Under the pieces are notes generated by a model. That model was given only the letters and a program-made list of their open reading frames with translations, was not told the DNA's origin and ran no database searches. From contig DRQL01000346.1 in NCBI GenBank assembly GCA_011371465.1, positions 1 through 5,131 on the forward strand: DNA of 5,131 nucleotides, written 5' to 3'. How positions within the stretch are numbered: the first letter of the stretch is position 1; every line of letters begins with the position of its first letter. Made by a program: the position numbers and the translations under genes. Origin of the DNA: Gammaproteobacteria bacterium (lineage in GTDB: Bacteria; Pseudomonadota; Gammaproteobacteria; DSM-19610). Below are positions 1 to 5,131 of this stretch, piece by piece.

Positions 1-444
1 CGCACACTTCGCCAGCAACCGGTCCAGGTGATTGGCAAACGCCTGCCGGTCCGCCTGGCTCATCGCTGGTGGCCCACCGGTATCCACACCACTGGCACGC
101 AGCGTGTCCATAAAATCCCGCATATTCAGTCGCGCCCGGATGTTGTCAGCCGTATGCATTTCACCACGGGGACTCAGCGCCAGCGCGCCTTTTTCAATCG
201 CATCCGCGGCCAGTGGTATGTCACTGGTAATCACCAGGTCACCGGCTTCGAGGCGTTTGACAATTTCGTTATCGGCGACATCGAAACCCGCGGCCACCTG
301 CAGAAATCGGATATTGCGCGACGGCGGTACACGTATAAACTGGTTGGCCACCAGCGTCACCTCCACCCCGGTGCGATCCGCCGCCCGGAAGATGATCTCC
401 TTGATCACCACCGGACAGGCATCAGCATCCACCCATATCTTCAC
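1..444 (-). CDS. yaiI: YaiI/YqxD family (DUF188, UPF0178) protein, 3' end cut by window
   Basis: The reading frame gives 148 residues and runs off the left edge without a stop. It begins V(M)KIWVDADACP and keeps the family signatures: an N-terminal WVDADACP (residues 4-11), RVPPS (38-42), AAGFDVADNEIV (51-62), DLVITSDIPLA (69-79), SPRGE (91-95), NMRDFMDTLR (107-116) and TGGPP (122-126). From memory the E. coli protein is about 150 residues, so only a few residues should be missing. The start is GTG at 444-442; the in-frame alignment of the next residues to the family N-terminus fixes it, and the nearby ATG at 455-453 is in another frame and hits a stop at once. No clear Shine-Dalgarno sequence precedes it and the yjdM stop lies only 11 bases upstream, so translational coupling is likely. 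The family is grouped with PIN-like nuclease folds, and D6, D8 and D75 are plausible acidic-site residues, but the biological role is unknown. Confidence 0.95.
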   Translation of the reverse strand, partial: MKIWVDADACPVVIKEIIFRAADRTGVEVTLVANQFIRVPPSRNIRFLQVAAGFDVADNEIVKRLEAGDLVITSDIPLAADAIEKGALALSPRGEMHTADNIRARLNMRDFMDTLRASGVDTGGPPAMSQADRQAFANHLDRLLAKCA

Positions 445-455
445 AGGCCGGCCAT

Positions 456-794
456 TCAGGCTTTTTTGACAAACATGGATTTCAGTTTCATGGCACCAAT
501 ACCCTCAACCCGGCAGTCGATGTCATGGTCGCCTTCCACAAGGCGAATATTTTTAACCCGGGTTCCCATCTTGAGCACGGAAGACGAACCCTTGACCTTC
601 AGATCCTTGATCAGCACAACGGTGTCACCGTCACTCAGGGTATTGCCATTGGCATCCCTGACTACCGGCTCTGCTTCCGCAGTCTCCGTCTCCGCTTGCT
701 GCGGCCATTCATGCCCACATTCCGGGCATACGAACATGTTCCCGTCCGCATAGGTATACTCCGACCCGCACCCGGGACACTTCGGTAAATCCAT
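456..794 (-). CDS. yjdM: YjdM/PhnA family zinc-ribbon protein
   Basis: The protein has 112 residues, the usual family length. The N-terminal zinc ribbon has two Cys pairs, CPGC (C6, C9) and CPEC (C23, C26), after the MDLPKCPGCGSEYTY start typical of the family. An acidic Ala/Glu linker (about 32-43) leads into the C-terminal SH3-like domain with DANGN (47-51), DGDTV (55-59), KDLKVKGSSS (63-72), VKNIRLVEGDHDIDC (80-94) and the terminal FVKKA. The open frame extends 19 codons further upstream, but the chosen ATG matches the family N-terminus and has AGGA eight bases before it. Despite the old name PhnA, this family is not phosphonoacetate hydrolase; its function is unsettled. It sits 20 bases after the 124-residue gene and 11 bases before yaiI, so it is probably cotranscribed with both. 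Confidence 0.95.
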   Translation of the reverse strand: MDLPKCPGCGSEYTYADGNMFVCPECGHEWPQQAETETAEAEPVVRDANGNTLSDGDTVVLIKDLKVKGSSSVLKMGTRVKNIRLVEGDHDIDCRVEGIGAMKLKSMFVKKA

Positions 795-814
795 CACGCT
801 TATCCTGTAACCGG

Positions 815-1189
815 TTATGGCTTCAGCCTGCCGGACAGGCCGGCAGACCACGCTGCTACAAATTCATGAATCGAGTCCACGAACATCTCGTCCTGCTCCT
901 GTTCATCGATCGTACAATGGATCACGATACGCTGGTCGTTTTCGTGCCAGGTAACCGTCCACGCCAGGGCATGCGGACAGTTCAGCAACGAGAAACGGAC
1001 CCCGTAGCGGATTTCTTCCCGCCGGACATCAAAAGCACCCCAGACACAATAGATATCTCCGGTGCCATCACCCGAGCAGGTTACGGTCTGGATCGACGAA
1101 CACAGAGCCGGAAGGTTTTCCATCGTCAACAGGCGCTTCAGTTCTGCAACCTCCAGGCCGGAAACCCCTACTTCGTGAAAAAATTCCAT
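815..1189 (-). CDS. Hypothetical 124-residue protein
   Basis: I do not recognise the family. The protein is soluble in appearance, with no signal peptide or membrane segment, and acidic overall. It has an amphipathic N-terminal part (1-30), then a segment that reads as alternating beta strands: TCSGDGTGDIYCVWG (37-51), IRYGVRFSLLNCP (60-72), ALAWTVTWH (74-82) and RIVIHCTIDEQEQD (87-100), and a C-terminal helix around EFVAAWSAGL (109-118). Five cysteines (30, 38, 48, 71, 92) are spread through it and do not form a CxxC zinc site. The start at 1189 is well supported by AGGAAGG at 1197-1191. Its position between the DUF6624 gene and yjdM, on the same strand and 20 bases before yjdM, supports it as a real operon member. 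The opposing plus-strand frame at 866-1216 has no such support. Confidence 0.8.
   Translation of the reverse strand: MEFFHEVGVSGLEVAELKRLLTMENLPALCSSIQTVTCSGDGTGDIYCVWGAFDVRREEIRYGVRFSLLNCPHALAWTVTWHENDQRIVIHCTIDEQEQDEMFVDSIHEFVAAWSAGLSGRLKP
828..846 (-). repeat. 7-bp GC-rich stem-loop in the 3' end of the 124-residue protein gene
   Basis: CTGCCGG and CCGGCAG are separated by five bases, within the last codons of the gene and about 35 bases before the yjdM start. There is no following T tract. It may only reflect the Gly/Leu/Arg-rich C-terminal codons, or it may tune the message between the two genes. Confidence 0.35.
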
Positions 1190-1190
1190 A

Positions 1191-1197
1191 CCTTCCT
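1191..1197 (-). promoter_or_regulatory. Ribosome binding site of the 124-residue protein gene
   Basis: On the minus strand AGGAAGG ends just before the ATG at 1189. It is the strongest Shine-Dalgarno match among the minus-strand genes and supports independent initiation of this otherwise unrecognised gene. Confidence 0.6.
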
Positions 1198-1203
1198 GCC
1201 ACT

Positions 1204-1226
1204 GTGCCTGTTGTGACGACAGGCAC
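1204..1226 (-). repeat. Perfect 8-bp stem-loop upstream of the 124-residue protein gene
   Basis: The minus-strand RNA can pair GUGCCUGU with ACAGGCAC around a 7-base loop. It lies in the 72-base gap after the DUF6624 stop and ends seven bases before the AGGAAGG ribosome binding site. No run of U follows, so it does not look like an intrinsic terminator. It could be a processing, stability or translation-control element. A second, smaller hairpin (TGATG/CATCA, 1243-1256) precedes it in the same gap. Confidence 0.5.
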
Positions 1227-1261
1227 TATCTGCGGGTACGGATGATGCGAGCATCACGCGC

Positions 1262-1852
1262 TTACCGCCAACCGGTACTTTTCGCCCAGGCATCCACCCC
1301 ATTTTTGTGTGCCTCGTAATCCTCGGGCGGCTGCCCGCCTTCCGACCGGACTTCCTGTTCCTGCTCCGCACGCGCCTGCTCAAAAGGCGGCAGGCCCACG
1401 GCTCCTCTCCGCTCATCAACCGTTTCCGGGTCTTCCAGCTCACAGGTAAACTCACCCTGCTCATTCCAGTCAAGCACCGTTCCATAGATTTGAGGTCGCC
1501 CTTCATTAAAGCGTATTCTGTCTGCCAGTAATGCCACCTGCCGCTCTGGCGCATCCCCTTTCCCGGCCGCTTCAGATAACAGCCTGTAGAATTTACGTTG
1601 CAGATCGGGTGTGCAGATCGCATGTTGCGCCACCAGCCAGGCCAGCCTGGTTCCTTCAATACCTGCCTTCGTTATCGTCGGCCATCCATGTATAGCAACT
1701 ATTTCGTCCAGGGCATGTGCATTTTCTGTATGAATATCCCGTAACTCCTGGTCATACTGCCCGTAAAGCCGGCCTTCCCCGAGAAGCCTGTTTCTTGTCC
1801 TGATATCCCTTTCGTTCAGGCGCGCCAGCTGTTCAACTAATGCCTCGTCCAT
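1262..1852 (-). CDS. DUF6624-type protein of unknown function
   Basis: The protein has 196 residues from the chosen ATG. The first 135 residues carry the DUF6624 pattern: an N-terminal helix with paired charged residues (ERDIRTRNRLL, 14-24), a D-x3-N region (39-44), GWP (56-58) followed by a small-residue stretch, W72 and QH (76-77), a helix with KFYRLLSEAAGKGD (87-100), LLADRIR (108-114) and QIYGT (121-125). The family assignment is from memory of this pattern, not from a search. After that comes a charged, Glu/Gln-rich tail (about 137-196) ending in AWAKSTGWR that looks partly disordered. The start is uncertain. ATG 1852 begins just before the conserved part and has a GGGG tract two bases upstream; an in-frame ATG at 1918 overlaps the preceding stop as ATGA and would add 22 poorly structured residues. 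The role is unknown. Confidence 0.85.
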   Translation of the reverse strand: MDEALVEQLARLNERDIRTRNRLLGEGRLYGQYDQELRDIHTENAHALDEIVAIHGWPTITKAGIEGTRLAWLVAQHAICTPDLQRKFYRLLSEAAGKGDAPERQVALLADRIRFNEGRPQIYGTVLDWNEQGEFTCELEDPETVDERRGAVGLPPFEQARAEQEQEVRSEGGQPPEDYEAHKNGVDAWAKSTGWR

Positions 1853-1914
1853 TACCCCGTCTCTTTTTACACATAACGTTGCGGGAAAGGCGCGTCGATT
1901 TCCATCCCCCCCGG

Positions 1915-2292
1915 TCATGCCCGCCGTTCATACAACATACCGGCCCATTTGCCAAGCACATAGCCAACAAAACCCGGGACCAGCGAATACAGGGGCAGCC
2001 AGACAAATATAAGCGCCGATGTCGAGCTGCCGGTTTTTGTACCTTGCCAATCGATATACCAGGTAATGTGGTAAAAAATGCTGAAGACAATGCTGAATGC
2101 CATGAAGCCGTAAGCAGACAACAACCCCGGAGTTGAATTTGATTTAATTGCAGAGTTGATCAACAGGTAACTTATGTACAGTGGCAATGATGTCCAGAAA
2201 ATAAATGGATTGAATAAAATACCTGCTAAAAAATACAAAAGTGCTGCTGTTGCAACCAGTATAAACAGAGCTGTTTTCCTGTGTTTGTTCAT
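1915..2292 (-). CDS. Small four-helix membrane protein, unknown function
   Basis: The protein has 125 residues from the chosen ATG. A short basic N-terminus (MNKHRK) is followed by four hydrophobic stretches: about 7-27, 30-48, 57-80 and 92-114, consistent with an inner-membrane protein with its N-terminus inside. Distinctive polar landmarks are NPF (28-30), H75 with W78 and D81 in the loop after helix 3, and GSSTSAL (88-94) at the start of helix 4, then two prolines (100, 106) and GYVLG (110-114). I believe similar unnamed proteins occur in other Proteobacteria but cannot attach a family name. The frame stays open for 26 codons upstream, but that extension is not hydrophobic and the MNKHRK start gives a natural first helix. 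No strong ribosome binding site is seen. Bases 2161-2280 contain 42 G/C of 120 (35 %), far below the neighbouring genes. It is first in the minus-strand set. Confidence 0.8.
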   Translation of the reverse strand: MNKHRKTALFILVATAALLYFLAGILFNPFIFWTSLPLYISYLLINSAIKSNSTPGLLSAYGFMAFSIVFSIFYHITWYIDWQGTKTGSSTSALIFVWLPLYSLVPGFVGYVLGKWAGMLYERRA

Positions 2293-2540
2293 GGGTATAA
2301 CGACCCGTGTAACGAGGGCTGATTGCCGAAGTTTTTTGCAACCATGGTCGGATACACAATTTTTAAACAATAGTCACTCATAGTACTGCGCCCATGCTTT
2401 GCTATATTTTAATCGCCAGGTAACGCATACAGCCCGACTGGTCGCTGGTTTTCCTGAAGTAATGTTCTGGTTCTGTTAATGCCGGTCAGCAGGATGGCTT
2501 TCACTTCCATGAAAACCGCTCCGTAGCCGTGGTATCAGGC

Positions 2541-2565
2541 AACGTACGTTCATCCCTGAACAGGG
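2541..2565. promoter_or_regulatory. Adjacent palindromes, possible operator
   Basis: AACGTACGTT (2541-2550) is a perfect 10-bp palindrome. Three bases later CCCTG-AA-CAGGG (2554-2565) forms a second inverted repeat. Both lie near the middle of the divergent intergenic region, a usual place for a dimeric regulator to bind. Chance occurrence of one such palindrome is possible, and no known operator consensus is recognised. Confidence 0.3.
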
Positions 2566-2680
2566 CCAATGAAAACACACTATTGGATGAAAAACAAAAG
2601 CATACCGACACATCCTCCTTTATTCCCACAGTTGCCCGGTGTAACTGCGCTGAATTCCCGGCCCATCTTCGCTAAGATAT

Positions 2681-2721
2681 CCGTCCCGTTGAAAACGGGC
2701 GCATTGCCCGGATTGGGACGG
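2681..2721 (+). promoter_or_regulatory. GC-rich leader segment with two exclusive folds
   Basis: In fold I CCGTCCC (2681-2687) pairs with GGGACGG (2715-2721) and encloses the small hairpin CGGGC/GCCCG (2696-2700 with 2706-2710). In fold II CCCGTT (2685-2690) pairs with AACGGG (2694-2699) around GAA. Fold II uses bases of both stems of fold I, so the two cannot coexist. The segment ends 12 bases before the GGGGAG ribosome binding site. A weak -10-like TAAGAT at 2673-2678 would place a transcript start close to its left edge, but no good -35 accompanies it. There is no T tract, so terminator function is unlikely. Confidence 0.4.
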
Positions 2722-2733
2722 GCCAGATGATTC

Positions 2734-2739
2734 GGGGAG
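2734..2739 (+). promoter_or_regulatory. Ribosome binding site of the large PEPCK-like gene
   Basis: GGGGAG lies six bases before ATG 2746. It favours this ATG over the overlapping out-of-frame ATG at 2742, which opens only a short frame ending within about 60 codons, and over the in-frame ATG at 2770. Confidence 0.65.
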
Positions 2740-2745
2740 TGATGG

Positions 2746-5131
2746 ATGGATTTTGCACATGTCCTTGGGATGAACAAGGAGTCCGAGAGCCCGGAAGAAG
2801 AGCGCGCACGACTGCAGCTCTACATCAATCTCAAACTCGCTTCATCCGGACAACCCACCTGCGTACCGGACGACGCTGCCGGATTTTTCGGTATTTCCAG
2901 CGACCTGCTTAAAAGCTACCGGGAAAAAAACCGGCTGCTGGCGGACTATCACTGCTGGGTGGATCAGCGTATCCAGGACTACCTGACCCGCTACCTGGTC
3001 GATCTCGACCTGGAACGCATTCCCGCACTGCCCACCCAGACCCTGATGCTCGACCGGCATGGCGTGGCGCGCGAACTCTCGCTGCCCATGGGCAAGGACG
3101 AGTTTCACTCGGACATCGTTTCCAGCTATCGCGTCAAACAGGGGGTGCTGCACAACCCGGCCAGCGACCGGCGCACTACCAAGGGTTCTTTTCACATTGC
3201 CGAAGGCGGCCTGCCGATCCCGGGCGACAAGAAGGCGGTTCCCAAACTCACTTTCGCGCTCATGTTGAAGCACGCCCTCAATCCGCCGCAGGACCTGCTG
3301 ACGATTCCCTTTACCGCAGGCCTGCCGAAGCCGGCGCGCATGTTTGTCTCCCTGCTGCTGCGCCCTATCGTGTGCCCCGAGATTCCCGGCAAGGATACGG
3401 AAAAATCCATGGAGATCCGGTTTTTTGCACCCGGCAACCTGGTCAGCAACCTGGATTTCGTGGAAAGCATCTTCGGCAACGGCGGCAACCCCTACCTGGC
3501 GGAATTCGATGCCGCGCTGGACGTGGACCACTGGACCGGTCACACCGGCTGCGTCATCCTCGCGCCGCACCTGGTCAGCCTCACCAAAAAGGAAGTCGGC
3601 CTGCCGCACTGGGAAGACGCCAACGAACGGCAGCGGCTCGAAGGTATGTGCTGGAAGCAGGAGGACGAGCTGTATAACGACGGCCAGGCCTTCAAGATCA
3701 CCGCCCGTGACGAGGCCGGTGTCATTGTGACGTTGCTGGCGGACAACTATTTCGGCTATTGCAAAAAAGAAGTAAAAACCCAGATCAGTTACTCTGCAAA
3801 CCTGTTCGGTCTGGCCGAAGAGGAACACGCGGGTGGCGCACTGGCCTTCCCGCGCCGTAATCACGGTGAGGAGTACGGCGTGGACAGCCGCACCCACAAA
3901 CCCGGTTATTCCTTCGCGGACACGGTGGAGCGCTATGGCGACATCATGGACCTGCAACCGGAAGGCTACGGTATCGACAAGGCCTGGCCCAACATTATTT
4001 ACGTGCCACAGCGGGTGCGCATGGATCTCAATGCGCAGACCATCACCTGGCACAAGGACGGCGAGCTGCAAACCATTCGCCTGTGCCCGGGCAAGACCTA
4101 CATCCAGCCCAGCGGCTACAAGGTGGAAATGAAAAAACATCCCGGTGCGCCGTCCTGGCGACTGGTGGGGATGAACCCGGAAGGTACCTTCTGCCATAAA
4201 CCCTCCACGGTATCCGGGGGCGGCAAGTCCGAGATTTCGAAATCACTGAACGATGCGGTGATCTACCGTCCGCTGTTTGTCGATGACCTGCAAAAAGACC
4301 TCGACCAGGTCCAGGCAATCTATGACCAGGACTACACCAAACGTTTCAAACCCGGCTTTGAAGAAGAAGACCGCGACCCGACCCGCCAGCCCCTGAGCCC
4401 CGAGCGCAGCCTGGGTTCGGTCATCAAACTGCTGACGCCTTCGTCCACCTACACCGACGAATTCAACGCCTGGCTGGCCTCCATTTCGCCGCGCATCCTG
4501 GCGCTCGCGTTCCTGATCAAGCGGTTTTACCGCACCGAGTGGGGCGACCGCTGGCGTGAACACCTGTCGGTGGACGAAGTGGACGGCGCTCCGGCACACG
4601 AGCTGAAACTGGACAACCGCAATATCGTTGCCTCCTACCTGCGCGTCGGCTTTGACCGCGAAGGCAAGTGGCGCACCTTCAAGCTCCGCCAGGACTATAT
4701 CGCGACGGAAAAGATCCAGATGGAGGACGATATCAGTGCCTCCGTGGTGGTGCCGTCAAAATGCGTCGCCAACTGTGCACCGACCCGCAAGCGCGGCCAG
4801 AGCATCAAGCTGGTAAAGAACTGCGAGTACCGCCTGTTCCAGCGTCCCGACGATGCAATCATCCCCGGCTTCGACAAGCAGACCGAAAAAGACATGTCGG
4901 AACCCGACAACTTTCTCGCCAACTACGAACCGATCTCGGGCGAGGCACTGAGCCGGCTGGTAGAGGATGTACACACCTTCTACCTGTTCACGCCCCCCAT
5001 GCAGGCGCTGCTCAAGTCCGCCAACGATGAGGGCACCGGCTTCGTGGTGTCGTCCGCGCATCCCCGGATCGTCGATGGCGAACCTTCAAAAAACCCGCGC
5101 TACCTGCAGATCCGGCCCGACCTGGTAAAGC
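2746..5131 (+). CDS. Large PEPCK-fold protein, probable PPi-type phosphoenolpyruvate carboxykinase family, 3' end cut by window
   Basis: The frame is open for 795 codons and leaves the window. Motifs in order: GSFHIAEGGLPIP (147-159); Y335-F-G337-Y-C-K340-K341; H361 in EEEHAGGA (358-365); the phosphate-loop-like SGGGKSE (490-496, K494); VDD (512-514); and NPR (783-785). E. coli ATP-PEPCK has the same order: YGGEMKK with K213, metal ligand H232, loop lysine K254, acidic D269 and R333. Here K341 to H361 is 20 residues and K494 to D513 is 19, close to the ATP and GTP enzymes, but H361 to K494 is 133 residues instead of 20-30. A very long PEPCK relative of this kind fits PPi-type PEPCK (EC 4.1.1.38, about 1,100 residues or more), which interconverts oxaloacetate plus PPi with PEP, CO2 and phosphate in the cytoplasm. 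The fold call is strong by motif; the PPi specificity is inference, and many relatives are untested. ATG 2746 follows an in-frame TGA at 2740-2742 and has GGGGAG six bases upstream. Confidence 0.8.
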   Translation, partial: MDFAHVLGMNKESESPEEERARLQLYINLKLASSGQPTCVPDDAAGFFGISSDLLKSYREKNRLLADYHCWVDQRIQDYLTRYLVDLDLERIPALPTQTLMLDRHGVARELSLPMGKDEFHSDIVSSYRVKQGVLHNPASDRRTTKGSFHIAEGGLPIPGDKKAVPKLTFALMLKHALNPPQDLLTIPFTAGLPKPARMFVSLLLRPIVCPEIPGKDTEKSMEIRFFAPGNLVSNLDFVESIFGNGGNPYLAEFDAALDVDHWTGHTGCVILAPHLVSLTKKEVGLPHWEDANERQRLEGMCWKQEDELYNDGQAFKITARDEAGVIVTLLADNYFGYCKKEVKTQISYSANLFGLAEEEHAGGALAFPRRNHGEEYGVDSRTHKPGYSFADTVERYGDIMDLQPEGYGIDKAWPNIIYVPQRVRMDLNAQTITWHKDGELQTIRLCPGKTYIQPSGYKVEMKKHPGAPSWRLVGMNPEGTFCHKPSTVSGGGKSEISKSLNDAVIYRPLFVDDLQKDLDQVQAIYDQDYTKRFKPGFEEEDRDPTRQPLSPERSLGSVIKLLTPSSTYTDEFNAWLASISPRILALAFLIKRFYRTEWGDRWREHLSVDEVDGAPAHELKLDNRNIVASYLRVGFDREGKWRTFKLRQDYIATEKIQMEDDISASVVVPSKCVANCAPTRKRGQSIKLVKNCEYRLFQRPDDAIIPGFDKQTEKDMSEPDNFLANYEPISGEALSRLVEDVHTFYLFTPPMQALLKSANDEGTGFVVSSAHPRIVDGEPSKNPRYLQIRPDLVK

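Larger units (their letters stand above)
2293..2745. other. 453-base divergent intergenic region
   Basis: This separates the leftward five-gene set from the rightward PEPCK-like gene and should hold both promoters, though I find no convincing -35/-10 pair on either strand. The part near 2293-2420 is A+T rich. Short frames exist: on the plus strand 2588-2731, starting MKNKSIP, 47 codons; on the minus strand, several after an AAAGGAGGA at 2621-2613. None has recognisable protein content. Inverted repeats at 2541-2550, 2554-2565 and 2681-2721 are listed separately; an 8-bp palindrome ACCATGGT is at 2341-2348. Confidence 0.7.

Noticed and set aside
411..420. 10-base direct repeat CCGGACAGGC, also at 831-840
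   Set aside because: Both copies fall in unrelated coding sequence; two copies of a 10-mer in GC-rich coding DNA are expected by chance.
28..753. 241-codon plus-strand open frame
   Set aside because: It is antisense to yaiI and yjdM, both securely identified, and its translation is His/Arg/Pro-rich with no family resemblance.
866..1216. 116-codon plus-strand open frame
   Set aside because: It opposes the 124-residue minus-strand gene, which has a strong ribosome binding site and fits the operon; this frame has neither.
2332..2337. T6 tract on the plus strand as a terminator
   Set aside because: No rightward gene ends before it and no stable stem directly precedes it.
2588..2731. 47-codon plus-strand frame MKNKSIP...GLGRAR
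   Set aside because: No ribosome binding site precedes the ATG, the content is Pro-rich and unrecognisable, and it runs through the inverted-repeat leader. Kept only as a note in the intergenic entry.
2580..2777. 65-codon minus-strand frame starting inside the large gene
   Set aside because: It crosses the start of the PEPCK-like gene, its translation is not protein-like, and no ribosome binding site precedes it.
2842..4197. 451-codon open frame on the minus strand
   Set aside because: It lies wholly antisense to the PEPCK-like gene. The plus strand carries clear motifs with correct spacing; the minus frame is a Val/Arg/Gly/His-rich product of G+C-rich third positions with no recognisable domain.
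4243..5061. Minus-strand frames (4243-4599, 4756-5061) and plus-strand frame 4668-5030
   Set aside because: All overlap the continuous 795-codon frame in other phases and look like composition shadows.

Overview
The window looks like ordinary bacterial chromosome, most likely from a gammaproteobacterium. That placement is an inference: the two recognisable small proteins (YaiI/YqxD type and YjdM/PhnA type) read very close to the enterobacterial versions, coding is dense, and two counted 60-base lines of the large gene are 62-65 % G+C. I see no rRNA, tRNA, CRISPR array, transposase or phage gene.

Left part (1-2292): five genes all on the minus strand, transcribed from right to left and closely spaced, so probably one operon. 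In transcription order they are a four-helix membrane protein of unknown function (2292-1915), a DUF6624-type protein (1852-1262), an unrecognised 124-residue cysteine-containing protein (1189-815), a YjdM/PhnA zinc-ribbon protein (794-456) and a YaiI/YqxD (DUF188) PIN-like protein (444 to beyond base 1). Gaps are 62, 72, 20 and 11 bases. The 72-base gap holds a perfect 8-bp stem-loop just before a good ribosome binding site. The first gene of the set is clearly richer in A+T than the rest.

Middle (2293-2745): a 453-base divergent intergenic region with no convincing gene. It contains a perfect 10-bp palindrome, a neighbouring 5-bp inverted repeat and, just before the right-hand gene, a GC-rich segment that can fold in two mutually exclusive ways.

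Right part (2746-5131): one very large plus-strand gene, open to the window edge (795 codons visible). Its motifs and their spacing match the phosphoenolpyruvate carboxykinase (PEPCK) fold: Y-x-G-x-x-K-K, a His 20 residues after the second Lys, a GGGKS phosphate loop and a VDD acidic motif 19 residues after the loop Lys. A stretch of about 130 residues separates the His from the loop, where classical PEPCKs have 20-30. This fits the outsized PEPCK relatives that include the pyrophosphate-dependent enzyme (EC 4.1.1.38), so the best working call is a PPi-type PEPCK-like protein. The long open frames antisense to it are shadows of its GC-rich third codon positions.

No functional link between the small-gene operon and the large gene can be read from the sequence. 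They are divergently arranged and may simply be neighbours sharing an intergenic control region.
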